From Pseudomonadota bacterium (GTDB taxonomy: Bacteria; Pseudomonadota; Gammaproteobacteria; Steroidobacterales; Steroidobacteraceae), in the NCBI GenBank assembly GCA_023433515.1, contig JAEZCN010000161.1, positions 1 to 39,963 of the forward strand: a stretch of 39,963 nucleotides of DNA. The letters run 5' to 3'. Position numbers and translations under genes: made by a program. Under the pieces are notes generated by a model that ran no database searches, was not told where the DNA came from, and saw only the letters and a program-made list of their open reading frames with translations. Each line of letters starts with the position of its first letter. Positions within the stretch are counted from its first letter, which is position 1. Positions 1-7,527 of this stretch are shown one piece after another.

Positions 1-906
1 GGCCCCCGCACGGCCCGCTGGCGCAGCTACTACGAGCTGACCAAGCCGCGCGTCGTCATGCTCATCGTGTTCACGTCCATCGTGGGCACCCTGCTCGCGG
101 TGCCCGGGATGCCGCCGCTCGACGCGCTGATCTTCGGCAACATCGGCATCGGTCTCGCCGCGGCCAGCGCGGCCATCATCAATCACGTGCTCGACGAGCG
201 CATCGATGCGCAGATGTCGCGCACGAAGCGCCGCCCGCTGCCGACCGGCAAGTTGTCGCCGCGCGCGGCGCTCGCGTTCTCCGCCGCGCTGTGTGTCATC
301 TCGATGACGATGTTGTGGTTCCTCGTGAATCCGCTCACCGCGGTGCTGACGTTCGCCTCGCTGATCGGCTACGCGGTCATCTACACCGCGTGGCTCAAGC
401 GCGCGACGTCGCAGAACATCGTCATCGGTGGCGCCGCGGGCGCCGCGCCGCCCGTGCTCGGCTGGGCCGCCGTCACGAACAGCATCGATCCGAACGCGCT
501 GCTGCTGTTCCTGATCGTGTTCGTGTGGACACCGCCGCACTTCTGGGCGCTCGCGATCGCGCGCAAGGACGAATACGCGAAGGTCGGCATCCCGATGCTG
601 CCCGTCACGCACGGCATCCCTTTCACGCGGCTGCAGGTGCTGCTCTACACGATGCTGCTGACCGCCGTCACGCTGATGCCCTTCGTCACGGGCATGAGCG
701 GGCTCATCTATCTTGCCGCGGCGCTGATCCTGAACGGCATGTTCGTCTGGTACGCGTGGAAGATGAAACAGACCGAACGCGCGCACCTGCCGATGAAGGT
801 GTTCCGCTTCTCGATCACCTATCTCATGTGGCTGTTCGCCGCGCTGCTCGTCGATCACTATCTACCGACGACGCAGCACATGCAGAGCACGTTCATCCTG
901 AATTGA
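1..906 (+). CDS. cyoE: Protoheme IX farnesyltransferase (heme O synthase), 5' end cut by window
   Basis: This integral membrane UbiA-family prenyltransferase adds a farnesyl group to heme B, giving heme O for terminal oxidases. The frame is open from base 1 and reads a typical family N-terminus (WRSYYELTKPRVVML), so the ATG at 58 is internal and only a few residues are missing (301 codons visible; the family is about 300 residues). The first Asp-rich prenyl-diphosphate motif is visible as NHVLDERIDAQMSRTKRRPL, and the second polar loop as IARKDEYAKVGIPML. Several hydrophobic segments alternate with these loops. In many proteobacteria the gene follows the cytochrome c oxidase and ctaA genes, which would lie to the left. 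Its stop overlaps the next gene by one base (TGATG). The alternative symbol is ctaB. The identification is secure. Confidence 0.95.
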   Translation, partial: GPRTARWRSYYELTKPRVVMLIVFTSIVGTLLAVPGMPPLDALIFGNIGIGLAAASAAIINHVLDERIDAQMSRTKRRPLPTGKLSPRAALAFSAALCVISMTMLWFLVNPLTAVLTFASLIGYAVIYTAWLKRATSQNIVIGGAAGAAPPVLGWAAVTNSIDPNALLLFLIVFVWTPPHFWALAIARKDEYAKVGIPMLPVTHGIPFTRLQVLLYTMLLTAVTLMPFVTGMSGLIYLAAALILNGMFVWYAWKMKQTERAHLPMKVFRFSITYLMWLFAALLVDHYLPTTQHMQSTFILN

Positions 907-1319
907 TGCAAGACCTCGCGCTGCCCACACGATTCACCGGCCGGTTCGGGCTGGTGCTCTACTACCAGCATCACGGCGTATTGCTGCTGCGCTCCGGCGA
1001 TCGCGACGACGGTGGGCCGCGGCGCATCGACCTGCTGTTTCGCGGCGTCGTGTGGATGTCGATTCCGTCGTGGTTCGGTGGGTTCTCGATCGAGCAGTGT
1101 CTGGTCGACGAGGTCATCGACTACCTCCCACCGGGTCTGCGCGGCAAGGCGCAGTCGCGCAAGGTCTATCGACTCGACATCGACGAGACGCCTCACTACA
1201 TCGTCGCCGGATCCGTGTTCGCATCGTCGGATGACCGTGCCTACCTGGATCCCTCTCCGCTGCTGCCCGAAATAGAAGTCGGACTCAAGTTCGACGCAGT
1301 CGAGGAGCACGCGGGCTGA
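906..1319 (+). CDS. Hypothetical protein coupled to heme O synthase
   Basis: I do not recognise this 137-residue protein. The ATG at 906 shares one base with the stop of the heme O synthase gene (TGATG), which suggests translational coupling and co-transcription. The sequence is soluble, without a signal peptide or membrane segment. It mixes beta-like stretches (GRFGLVLYYQHHGVLLLR, HYIVAGSVFAS) with an acidic C-terminus (EIEVGLKFDAVEEHAG). The frame continues upstream inside the heme O synthase gene, but that part reads as Arg/His-rich shadow sequence; the composition becomes protein-like only from 906. A cofactor or oxidase-assembly link is possible from position alone and is not supported by any motif. 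The opposite strand is also open at 858-1355 but looks like a shadow. Confidence 0.6.
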   Translation: MQDLALPTRFTGRFGLVLYYQHHGVLLLRSGDRDDGGPRRIDLLFRGVVWMSIPSWFGGFSIEQCLVDEVIDYLPPGLRGKAQSRKVYRLDIDETPHYIVAGSVFASSDDRAYLDPSPLLPEIEVGLKFDAVEEHAG

Positions 1320-1425
1320 TCGCGCTGCCGCGGCGCGGCATTTCGCGAGTGGCACTCTGGTCCAATAGGCCCGTCAGCCGACGCGGCCGAGAATCACGCT
1401 CCTTCAAATATGAGGAGTCGCTTCC

Positions 1426-1635
1426 ATGGCAGTCGCGAAAATCATCGAGATCATCTCGGGCAGCAAGGAGGGCTTCGACGACGCCGTGAGAAAAGGCGTC
1501 GCCAAGGCCTCGGAAACCATCGAAGGCATCGAGTCCGCGTGGTTGAAGGATCAGAGCGTCGTCGTCGCGGCCGGCAAGGTCACGGAGTACCGCGTGACCC
1601 TCAAGCTCACGTTCTTGCTCAAGGACGGCAAATAA
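1426..1635 (+). CDS. Dodecin family flavin-binding protein
   Basis: Dodecins are small cytoplasmic proteins that form hollow dodecamers and bind flavins (riboflavin, FMN or FAD) in stacked pairs, acting as flavin storage or buffer. The 69-residue length is typical. The family pattern is visible: an N-terminal strand (VAKIIEIISGS), a helix carrying DDAVRKGVAKASETI, the conserved tryptophan segment ESAWLKDQ that stacks on flavin, and a C-terminal strand (EYRVTLKLTFLLKD). A good ribosome site (GAGGAG near 1411-1416) precedes the ATG. It appears monocistronic. The last two bases of its stop codon are the first two bases of the inverted-repeat element at 1634-1790. Confidence 0.93.
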   Translation: MAVAKIIEIISGSKEGFDDAVRKGVAKASETIEGIESAWLKDQSVVVAAGKVTEYRVTLKLTFLLKDGK

Positions 1636-1790
1636 TGGGGACATTCCCCATTTCCTAGCAAAAGGGGACAGACTCGATTCGGCGTCCGGATTGGAAACTG
1701 GACTGAGGCGGTCGCGACCTGGCTGGCTGGCCTGCGCGAGGCGCGTTCAGGTCTGTCCCCGTTTGCTAGGAAACGAGGAATGTCCCCATT
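1634..1790. repeat. 157-bp element with 40-bp inverted repeats, between convergent genes
   Basis: The left arm (1634-1673) and right arm (1751-1790) are inverted copies that match at 37 of 40 positions. Each arm carries two GGGGACA words (one near the outer end, one near the inner end) and a central CCTAGCAAA. A 77-base spacer without a convincing gene lies between them. The element starts inside the dodecin stop codon and ends 7 bases before the stop of the convergent S41 protease gene, so it occupies the whole gap. As RNA, either strand could fold into a very long hairpin, so it may serve as a bidirectional terminator. From memory, GGGGACAGAC-type inverted sequences flank REP-associated tyrosine transposase (IS200-like) genes in gammaproteobacteria; a non-autonomous relative or relic is my inference. 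Confidence 0.8.
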
Positions 1791-1797
1791 TCACATT

Positions 1798-3378
1798 TCA
1801 CATTCGGCGGACGATGCGGTTGAGCCTGGCGGCTGGTTTGGACACGCGTTCGCTTTCGTCCGTGTCGGACATGAGCGACGCCTTCGAGACTTGCGGCTGG
1901 GATACGCCGGTCGCGGCGGGGCAGGACTGGTTGTTGCTCGCGCGGAAGGCGAGCGCCGCGGCGATGCGCGCCTCGGTGGGATCACCGAGCTCGTGCGTGT
2001 AGTCGTCGGCCACGGAGCAGCCCGGAACGGTCGTGCCGGGCTGCGGCTGGTTGGCCGGCGAAAAGCCGTCGCTGTAGTCGCCGAAGCTCGCGGCGTTTTC
2101 GCCGCGGAACTGGATCGAGAAGTAGGTCGTGCCGCAGTTGTCCGCGGGATAGAAACCGTACGGCTTGCCGCAGGTCGTCGAACCGATGAGATAGACCTCG
2201 ACGTTCACGCCACGCAGGCCGTTGATGATGGATTCGCTGGCCGAACACGTGCCGGGACCCGAGATGATGTACACGCGATCGAGATCGAGCGACGGCAGCG
2301 GCTGGCCCGCGGGCATGCCCGGGAAGCCCAGCGTCGTCGTGTGAAACGGTTGGGGCGCCAGCAACTGGCCGGTGAACGGATCGCGGTTCGGATGTTTGTC
2401 GTTGAACACGAGGCGTTCGAACGTGCGGCCGGCGGTCAGCGTCCGGTTCGCGATCATGTACGAAAGCTCGTTGGCGATGTCCAGGTAGCCGCCGCCGTTG
2501 TATCGCAGATCGAGGATCAGGTCGGTCGCGTTCGCCGCGGCCACGGTGTTGATCGCCGAAACCAGCTGCGATTCCGCCGTCGCGATGTGATCGTTGAACT
2601 GGATGTAGCCCACGGGCCCCGACGGCGTGGTCAACGTCGTGACCACCGGCACCGGGACGCGCGTGATGGTCGCGGAAGTGAGATTCACCGTACGCTCCGA
2701 GCCGCCGACGTCCCGCACGACGAAGGTGTGAGTCTCATTGGTCGCTTCCGGGAACAGGCCGTCGTTCAGCACGTTGGCATCGCCGTCCACCACGGCCGCG
2801 CCGTCGATCCGCACCAGCTCGTCGCCACGCGCGAGCACGCTCGCCGCCGGCGAGCCGGGCTCGGTGTACACGACCACGATCCGACGCGGTGGATAGGGGG
2901 AGACGATGTCGAACTCCGCGCCGTAACCCGCTTCGATTCCGCCCTGGGACAGCGCTTCCCACTCGTCGGTGTCGTACGTGAAGTGGAACTTGTCCTTTGG
3001 ATTGCCCGACGGCGTCGTCGCGTCGGTCTTCAGCAGATCGAAGTAGTTTGTCGTGTTGTACGCCGCGGGGTTGCGGTCCGTGACTTCGCCGTACCAGAGG
3101 TAGTACTCGTTGGTCCACGAACGCAGCCAGTTGTTCTCGTCGATGAAGGTGCCCTGGCGGTCCGACGTTCCGGGCCTCGGGTTGGCGCACCTGGCGTCGA
3201 AATTGCTGGAGGGCTGGTAGACCCCGGCCTGCCAGGTCGATCCGCCGCCGCTGGAGCTGCTCGAGCTGCTCGATCCGCCGCCGCCGACCGGGCCGTCGCT
3301 ACCGCCGCCACCGCACGCGGCCAGCGTCGCAAGGACCGGGATCAACATTAAGCTTTTGAATTTGTGGCGGCTTTTCAC
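1798..3378 (-). CDS. S41-family peptidase, lipoprotein (C-terminal processing peptidase-like)
   Basis: This is a predicted periplasmic, lipid-anchored serine protease of the CtpA/tail-specific protease family. I chose the GTG at 3378, which has GAGGGG a few bases upstream, over an in-frame ATG at 3414. From there a signal sequence (KSLMLIPVLATLAAC) ends in a lipobox cysteine. A Gly/Ser linker with eight consecutive serines follows, then a cap region, a PDZ-like domain (GSPAASVLARGDELVRIDG) and the S41 domain. The catalytic serine is probably the first Ser of CSASES and the lysine that of STTCGKPYG, 26 residues on, close to the spacing in E. coli Prc (25). An AATNDTHTF-like secondary element is not clear. 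It is divergent from the sensor kinase gene with 113 bases between starts. Substrate unknown. Confidence 0.88.
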   Translation of the reverse strand: MKSRHKFKSLMLIPVLATLAACGGGGSDGPVGGGGSSSSSSSSGGGSTWQAGVYQPSSNFDARCANPRPGTSDRQGTFIDENNWLRSWTNEYYLWYGEVTDRNPAAYNTTNYFDLLKTDATTPSGNPKDKFHFTYDTDEWEALSQGGIEAGYGAEFDIVSPYPPRRIVVVYTEPGSPAASVLARGDELVRIDGAAVVDGDANVLNDGLFPEATNETHTFVVRDVGGSERTVNLTSATITRVPVPVVTTLTTPSGPVGYIQFNDHIATAESQLVSAINTVAAANATDLILDLRYNGGGYLDIANELSYMIANRTLTAGRTFERLVFNDKHPNRDPFTGQLLAPQPFHTTTLGFPGMPAGQPLPSLDLDRVYIISGPGTCSASESIINGLRGVNVEVYLIGSTTCGKPYGFYPADNCGTTYFSIQFRGENAASFGDYSDGFSPANQPQPGTTVPGCSVADDYTHELGDPTEARIAAALAFRASNNQSCPAATGVSQPQVSKASLMSDTDESERVSKPAARLNRIVRRM

Positions 3379-3475
3379 GCTTTCCCCTCGACAACCCTGC
3401 GAACTAGGGTTCACCCTGACCTTCTGCCAGCAAACTACAAAATGTCACCATCAAGCTACGGCGCAAGTCTCGTTC

Positions 3476-3481
3476 TATCAT
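3476..3481 (+). promoter_or_regulatory. Putative -10 box (TATCAT) of the sensor kinase gene
   Basis: TATCAT lies 10 bases before the ATG at 3492, and no Shine-Dalgarno sequence precedes that ATG. Transcription from this box would give a leader of only a few bases. No convincing -35 box is seen. It lies in the 113-bp gap (3379-3491) shared with the divergent S41 protease gene. Confidence 0.4.
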
Positions 3482-3491
3482 TGCTTCGGTC

Positions 3492-5540
3492 ATGAATCGT
3501 CATCTACGACCGTTCGGACTGAAGTTAGGTCCCCTGCTTGCGGGGATTGCCTATTTTCCGCTTCATTTCCTCGCGGTCGGAATAGGGCTGACCCTGCTCA
3601 TTTCGCCGCACGGGGTCGGCGTCTTCTGGCCCGCCACCGGCACGCTGTTCGCGTTCCTGCTGCTGTATCCGCCCCGTTTCTGGCTCGCCCTGTTCATTTT
3701 CGCATATGCCGCGGAGCTGCTGGCCCACATGCTGTTCGCGGCCCAGATCCCGTTCTCGGTCTCAGGGCTGCTGTTTCCGATCAAATTCGCCGCCGCGCTG
3801 CTCGGCACCTGGCTCGTCCATGTGACGATTCGCGGGCCGATCTTCTTTGCGCGCCTGCGGCACGTGCTCGGTTTCGCCGGCGCGGCCTTCGTGGCGACCC
3901 TGTTGTGCGCGCTCGTCGCCCAGTGGCTGCGCGGCACGGGCTCCGCCGGCAGGTACGAATTCTGGCTCGGCGTGCAGAACTGGTGGATCGGCGATTTCCT
4001 CGGCGCGCTCGTCATCACACCGCTGCTGCTCACGATCGGCTTCCATGGTTTCGCGCGCAGCGCGAACGGACGCGGCAGCCGCGGCACGACGATCGCCGCG
4101 TTCGCGGTGCTGATCGGGCTGCTCGGCGCGGTTTTCCTCAGGAAGGCCGGTGAATGGACCTCGCCGCTCGACGTTCCCTACATCGTTTACCCGGTGCTCG
4201 TGTGGATCGCGCTGCTCGGCGGGCCCCGACGCACGGCGCTCGCGGCGGCCATCACGGTCGCGGTGGCTTCGCTCGCCACGACGCGTGGTTACGGACCCTT
4301 CGAAGACGCCTATCAACTCCAGACCTTTCTCGCGTTGTCGGTGCTGCCGTTGCTGCTGCTGCAGGCGGTCATGGCCGAGCGCGACGGCGCGATCGCGCTC
4401 GCACGCAGCAGCGACGAACGATATCGCGCCTTCATCGCCAACAGTTCCGAGGCGATCTTCCGCTGCGAGCTCGCGGTGCCGATGCCGGTGACGCTGCCGC
4501 TCGACGAGCAGATCGCATGGGTGCGCAAACACGGTCATGTCGCGGAGTGCAACACCGCGTTCATGGTCGCGCTCGGCGTGCGGGATTCGGAGAAGCAGGT
4601 CGTAGGTTCGCGGCTCGCCGACCACCCGACCTGGTCCCGCATCTACATCGACCGTCTTCGAGATGCGATCCGCAACGGCTACCAGGTCCGCAACTTCGAA
4701 CACGTCGTTCACGGACCGTACGGTCTCGATCGCGTGCTGCTGATCTCGATGGTCGGCATCGTCGAGGACGGACTGGTGCTGCGGTTCTGGGGCACGGGCC
4801 GCGACGTGACCGCGATGCGCGAAGCCGAGAACGCGCTCGCGCAGCACGACGCGCAGTTGAGCGCGCTCGCGGCCGAGATCACGCTGGCCGAAGAACGCGC
4901 GCGACGCAAACTCGCGAGCGAGCTGCACGACGGCCCGGCGCAGAACCTCGCCGGCATGGCGCTGCAACTGGCCGCGCTCAAACGCGGCACGTCCGATCGG
5001 GAGGTCGTGGAACGACTCACCGAGGCGGAACAGGTGCTCGCCGACACCACGCTGCAGACCCGCACGCTGATGCTCGAGCTCGCCCCGCCGGGACTACACG
5101 ACACCGGCATCATCGAGGCCCTGCGCTGGCTCGCGGACCGCGTTTCGAACCAGCAACGCATCGCGGTCACGGTCGAGGACGACGGTCATCCGAAGCCGCT
5201 CGAGGACCAGATCTCCGTACTGCTGTTCCAGACGGTGCGCGAGCTGTTGCAGAACGTCGTCAAACACGCGCGCTCCAAGCGCGCCACGGTGCGTTGTACC
5301 GTCGACAGCGAGTCGCTGTGCCTGGACGTGATCGACCCCGGTGTCGGATTCGAGGTCCAGTCCATCAATCGGCTGCCAACACGACAGGGCGGATTCGGAC
5401 TGTTCAGCATTCGCGAGCGACTCAAGCTCATGGGCGGCAGCATCGACATCCATTCCATCGTCGGCGAGGGCACCACGGTCCGTATCCGCGTGCCGCTCAA
5501 GCCGCAACATGGATTGTTCGACGAAGCGCTGCGGGCCTGA
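3492..5540 (+). CDS. MASE1 sensor histidine kinase, NarX/HisKA_3 type
   Basis: This is a 682-residue membrane sensor kinase. Residues 1 to about 300 are a multi-span MASE1-type sensory region (eight or so hydrophobic segments, with GVGVFWPATGTLFAFLL). A PAS-like segment follows (about 310-440, starting DERYRAFIANSSEAIF). A short coiled linker leads to a HisKA_3 dimerisation domain whose phospho-accepting histidine is His479 in ASELHDGPAQN. The HATPase_c domain shows the N box at Asn588 (RELLQNVVKHA), the G1 box DPGVGFE and G2 GGFGLFSIRERL. HisKA_3 kinases normally phosphorylate a NarL/LuxR-type regulator, but none is encoded in this window, so this is an orphan kinase here. The signal is unknown. 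The glyoxalase gene follows after 24 bases and may be co-transcribed. Confidence 0.92.
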   Translation: MNRHLRPFGLKLGPLLAGIAYFPLHFLAVGIGLTLLISPHGVGVFWPATGTLFAFLLLYPPRFWLALFIFAYAAELLAHMLFAAQIPFSVSGLLFPIKFAAALLGTWLVHVTIRGPIFFARLRHVLGFAGAAFVATLLCALVAQWLRGTGSAGRYEFWLGVQNWWIGDFLGALVITPLLLTIGFHGFARSANGRGSRGTTIAAFAVLIGLLGAVFLRKAGEWTSPLDVPYIVYPVLVWIALLGGPRRTALAAAITVAVASLATTRGYGPFEDAYQLQTFLALSVLPLLLLQAVMAERDGAIALARSSDERYRAFIANSSEAIFRCELAVPMPVTLPLDEQIAWVRKHGHVAECNTAFMVALGVRDSEKQVVGSRLADHPTWSRIYIDRLRDAIRNGYQVRNFEHVVHGPYGLDRVLLISMVGIVEDGLVLRFWGTGRDVTAMREAENALAQHDAQLSALAAEITLAEERARRKLASELHDGPAQNLAGMALQLAALKRGTSDREVVERLTEAEQVLADTTLQTRTLMLELAPPGLHDTGIIEALRWLADRVSNQQRIAVTVEDDGHPKPLEDQISVLLFQTVRELLQNVVKHARSKRATVRCTVDSESLCLDVIDPGVGFEVQSINRLPTRQGGFGLFSIRERLKLMGGSIDIHSIVGEGTTVRIRVPLKPQHGLFDEALRA

Positions 5541-5564
5541 CCCCGGATTCCCGGAAGGATTCTC

Positions 5565-6356
5565 ATGCTGATCGAACGCATCTGGGCCGCGAACGATCTG
5601 CGCAACTTCCAGTATCTCGTTGCCTGCCCCGAAACGGGCGAGGCGCTGGTGATCGATCCGCTCGACGGCCGCCAGTGCCTGGCGACGGCGCGGGCACGCG
5701 GCTTCACGACACGACAGATCCTGAATACCCACGAACATCGCGACCACACGGCGGGCAACGAGACCGTCGTGGGCGAAACGAGGGCGCGCGTGCTGGCGCA
5801 CGCCGGCGCCGCGAGCCGCATCGGCGGAGTAGACAGGGGGCTCGCCCACGGCGACGTGATCAAGGTCGGCCGCACCGTCGAGCTCGAGGTACTCGATACT
5901 CCGGGACACACGCGCTCGCACGTCTGCCTGCTCGCGCATGGCGACAGCCCGGCGCTGTTCTGCGGCGACACGCTGTTCAACGCGGGCGCCGGCAACTGCC
6001 ACAACGGCGGTGATCCCGGACTGCTCTACGAAACCTTCGTCAACCAGCTGGCGAAACTTCCGGACGAGACGCGCGTGTTTCCCGGCCACGAATACATGGC
6101 GCGCAATCTCGCGTTCACGATCGACCGCGAGCCCGGAAATACCGATGCGGCCCGCGCGCTGGCCGTCGCGCGCGCGCACGATCCGGCTCAGGCGCGCGTG
6201 ACGACGCTCGGCGAGGAGAAGCGCGTGAACGCCTTCCTCCGCCTCACCAACCCGGAGATCGTCGCGAAGCTGCGCGAGCAGTTCCCCGAGATCGGGGAGA
6301 AGCCCGACGCGCGCACGGTATTCGTGAAGCTGCGGGAACTGCGCAACCGCTGGTAG
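5565..6356 (+). CDS. gloB: Hydroxyacylglutathione hydrolase (glyoxalase II)
   Basis: This metallo-beta-lactamase-fold enzyme hydrolyses S-D-lactoylglutathione to D-lactate and glutathione, the second step of methylglyoxal detoxification. The binuclear metal motif THEHRDHTAGN has the required HxHxDH spacing. Further ligands appear in TPGHTRSHVC, FCGDTLFNAGAGNC and FPGHEYM. The C-terminal part with EKRVNAFLRL matches the glyoxalase II-specific region. The length (263 residues) is usual. AAGGA about 6 bases upstream supports the ATG at 5565. The stop codon TAG (6354-6356) directly abuts the stop of the convergent DUF3703 gene, with no base between. Confidence 0.93.
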   Translation: MLIERIWAANDLRNFQYLVACPETGEALVIDPLDGRQCLATARARGFTTRQILNTHEHRDHTAGNETVVGETRARVLAHAGAASRIGGVDRGLAHGDVIKVGRTVELEVLDTPGHTRSHVCLLAHGDSPALFCGDTLFNAGAGNCHNGGDPGLLYETFVNQLAKLPDETRVFPGHEYMARNLAFTIDREPGNTDAARALAVARAHDPAQARVTTLGEEKRVNAFLRLTNPEIVAKLREQFPEIGEKPDARTVFVKLRELRNRW

Positions 6357-6713
6357 CTAGTCCGGCGCGCCGTCGCGCGCTTTCCGGATGATGTCGGCGA
6401 GGTCCGGATCGATCGGCATCGGCTCCAATGGACTGACGTTCGCGCCGCCGGTATTGCCGGTGGGCACGAGGCCGACGAAGGTCTTGGTCGCGGCACCGAT
6501 GAGGCGGAACACCTGCCCGAACACTTCACGCGCGTCGCCGCGCGCGAGTCCCCACCGCAACATGCGCCAGTGCACCCGCACGTGTTCGCGCGTCGACTCC
6601 TGGCCGAGCACGTGGGCGCGCTCGAGGTGCCTGAACGCGTCGGGACCGCCGGCCTCGGCCGCGCGCAGCTCCGCATCGACGTGGGGCCGGATGTTGTCGG
6701 CGAAACGGCTCAT
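6357..6713 (-). CDS. DUF3703 family protein
   Basis: This 118-residue soluble protein matches my recollection of the uncharacterised DUF3703 family. Characteristic stretches are HLERAHVLGQ, the paired histidines in REHVRVHWRML, then GDAREVFGQVFRL, GLVPTGNTGG and the C-terminal PMPIDPDLADII. No catalytic motif is obvious, although the conserved histidines could bind metal. It is the last gene of a minus-strand cluster: its ATG overlaps the stop of the GFA-family gene by four bases (ATGA), so translational coupling is likely. Members of this family are often near heavy-metal or detoxification genes; that association is from memory. Confidence 0.8.
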   Translation of the reverse strand: MSRFADNIRPHVDAELRAAEAGGPDAFRHLERAHVLGQESTREHVRVHWRMLRWGLARGDAREVFGQVFRLIGAATKTFVGLVPTGNTGGANVSPLEPMPIDPDLADIIRKARDGAPD

Positions 6714-7096
6714 GCCTTGAACTCCCCGCGGCCCTGCGGGTAATGCTTTTCCCAGTTACGGCCGTCGACGGCGTTGACCTTCATGGTTGCGATCGTCGGC
6801 GAGTCGATGCAGCGCGCGTTCACGCTGAAACCGTCCGGATGCGAGCGCGGTACGTAGAAAGGCTTCACGCCGCAGGTCGCGCAGAACATGTGTTGCGCGG
6901 TGCCCGTGTTGAACGTGTAGGTAGTCAGGGCGTCCGGTCCCTGGACGATCCGGAAGCGCTCCGCCGGCACGATGAGATGCAGATAGGCCGTGCGGCTGCA
7001 CATCGAGCAGTTGCATTCGTCGATGACGAGCTCGGCCGGCGCGTCGACTTCGAAGCGGACACGGCCGCAGTGACAGCTGCCGGAATGGGTGATCAT
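6710..7096 (-). CDS. GFA/CENP-V family zinc protein (first copy)
   Basis: This 128-residue protein belongs to the glutathione-dependent formaldehyde-activating enzyme (GFA) family, which has two structural zinc sites built from cysteines. The full cysteine set is present: SCHCGRVRF at residues 7-10, ECNCSMCSRT near 28-33, and FCATCGVKPF near 71-75. The C-terminal VNARCIDSP is also family-like. The ATG at 7096 overlaps the upstream membrane-protein stop by four bases (ATGA), and its own stop overlaps the next start the same way. Many family members have no proven formaldehyde activity, so the reaction is left open. A second member lies at 8612-8959 in the same cluster. Confidence 0.88.
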   Translation of the reverse strand: MITHSGSCHCGRVRFEVDAPAELVIDECNCSMCSRTAYLHLIVPAERFRIVQGPDALTTYTFNTGTAQHMFCATCGVKPFYVPRSHPDGFSVNARCIDSPTIATMKVNAVDGRNWEKHYPQGRGEFKA

Positions 7097-7527
7097 CGTG
7101 CGCCCTTCGATCCGAACCGCAGCGCCCAGGCGAGTCTGGGCGCCATGAACATGAAGGCGAGCCCGATGAGCATCAGCCCGCCGCCCGCCAGATTGTAATC
7201 CGAAAGGATCCGCGTCCAGTCGAGGCCGAGCATACGGCCGAGGACGATCTCGAACGCGAGCGTCAGGACCACCCACAGGACGCCCGTGCGCCACTGCGCC
7301 TGCCGGGTCCGCGCGCCCATCCAGCGCGCGGTCAGCCACGCGATCGCGAAGACGATGCCGCAACCGACGAACACACCGAGCTGCCGCGCCGGCAGGGCGC
7401 CGATGACGGGCGCGATGAAGACCTCGCGAATGGCGCCGTGCCCGCTCTCCGCCAGCATGATCAGCATCCAGACGGCGATGGCGCGATACCCGGGCACGCG
7501 TTCCTCCGCGCTATTTCGATGCCTCAT
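7093..7527 (-). CDS. Small membrane protein, four predicted segments
   Basis: This 144-residue protein is unrecognised. It has about four hydrophobic segments (around residues 17-29, 50-68, 83-98 and 113-134) joined by short charged loops, and a basic C-terminus (RFGSKGAR). The N-terminal 16 residues are polar, so this is not a secreted protein. Its start lies 17 bases inside the preceding PaiB-like gene, and its stop overlaps the following GFA-family start (ATGA). The tight overlaps on both sides support its reality and co-translation with its neighbours. The EIVLGRMLGLDW loop is the most distinctive piece. No function is assigned. Confidence 0.75.
   Translation of the reverse strand: MRHRNSAEERVPGYRAIAVWMLIMLAESGHGAIREVFIAPVIGALPARQLGVFVGCGIVFAIAWLTARWMGARTRQAQWRTGVLWVVLTLAFEIVLGRMLGLDWTRILSDYNLAGGGLMLIGLAFMFMAPRLAWALRFGSKGAR

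Noticed and set aside
858..1355. Antisense open frame over the unknown gene at 906-1319
   Set aside because: The sense frame is coupled to the heme O synthase stop and has more protein-like composition; the antisense frame has no supporting signal.
1780..3351. A 523-codon open frame antisense to the S41 protease gene
   Set aside because: The translation is Arg/Val/Gly/His-rich with no domain or signal, and the S41 gene on the other strand has clear motifs. In GC-rich DNA such shadows are common.
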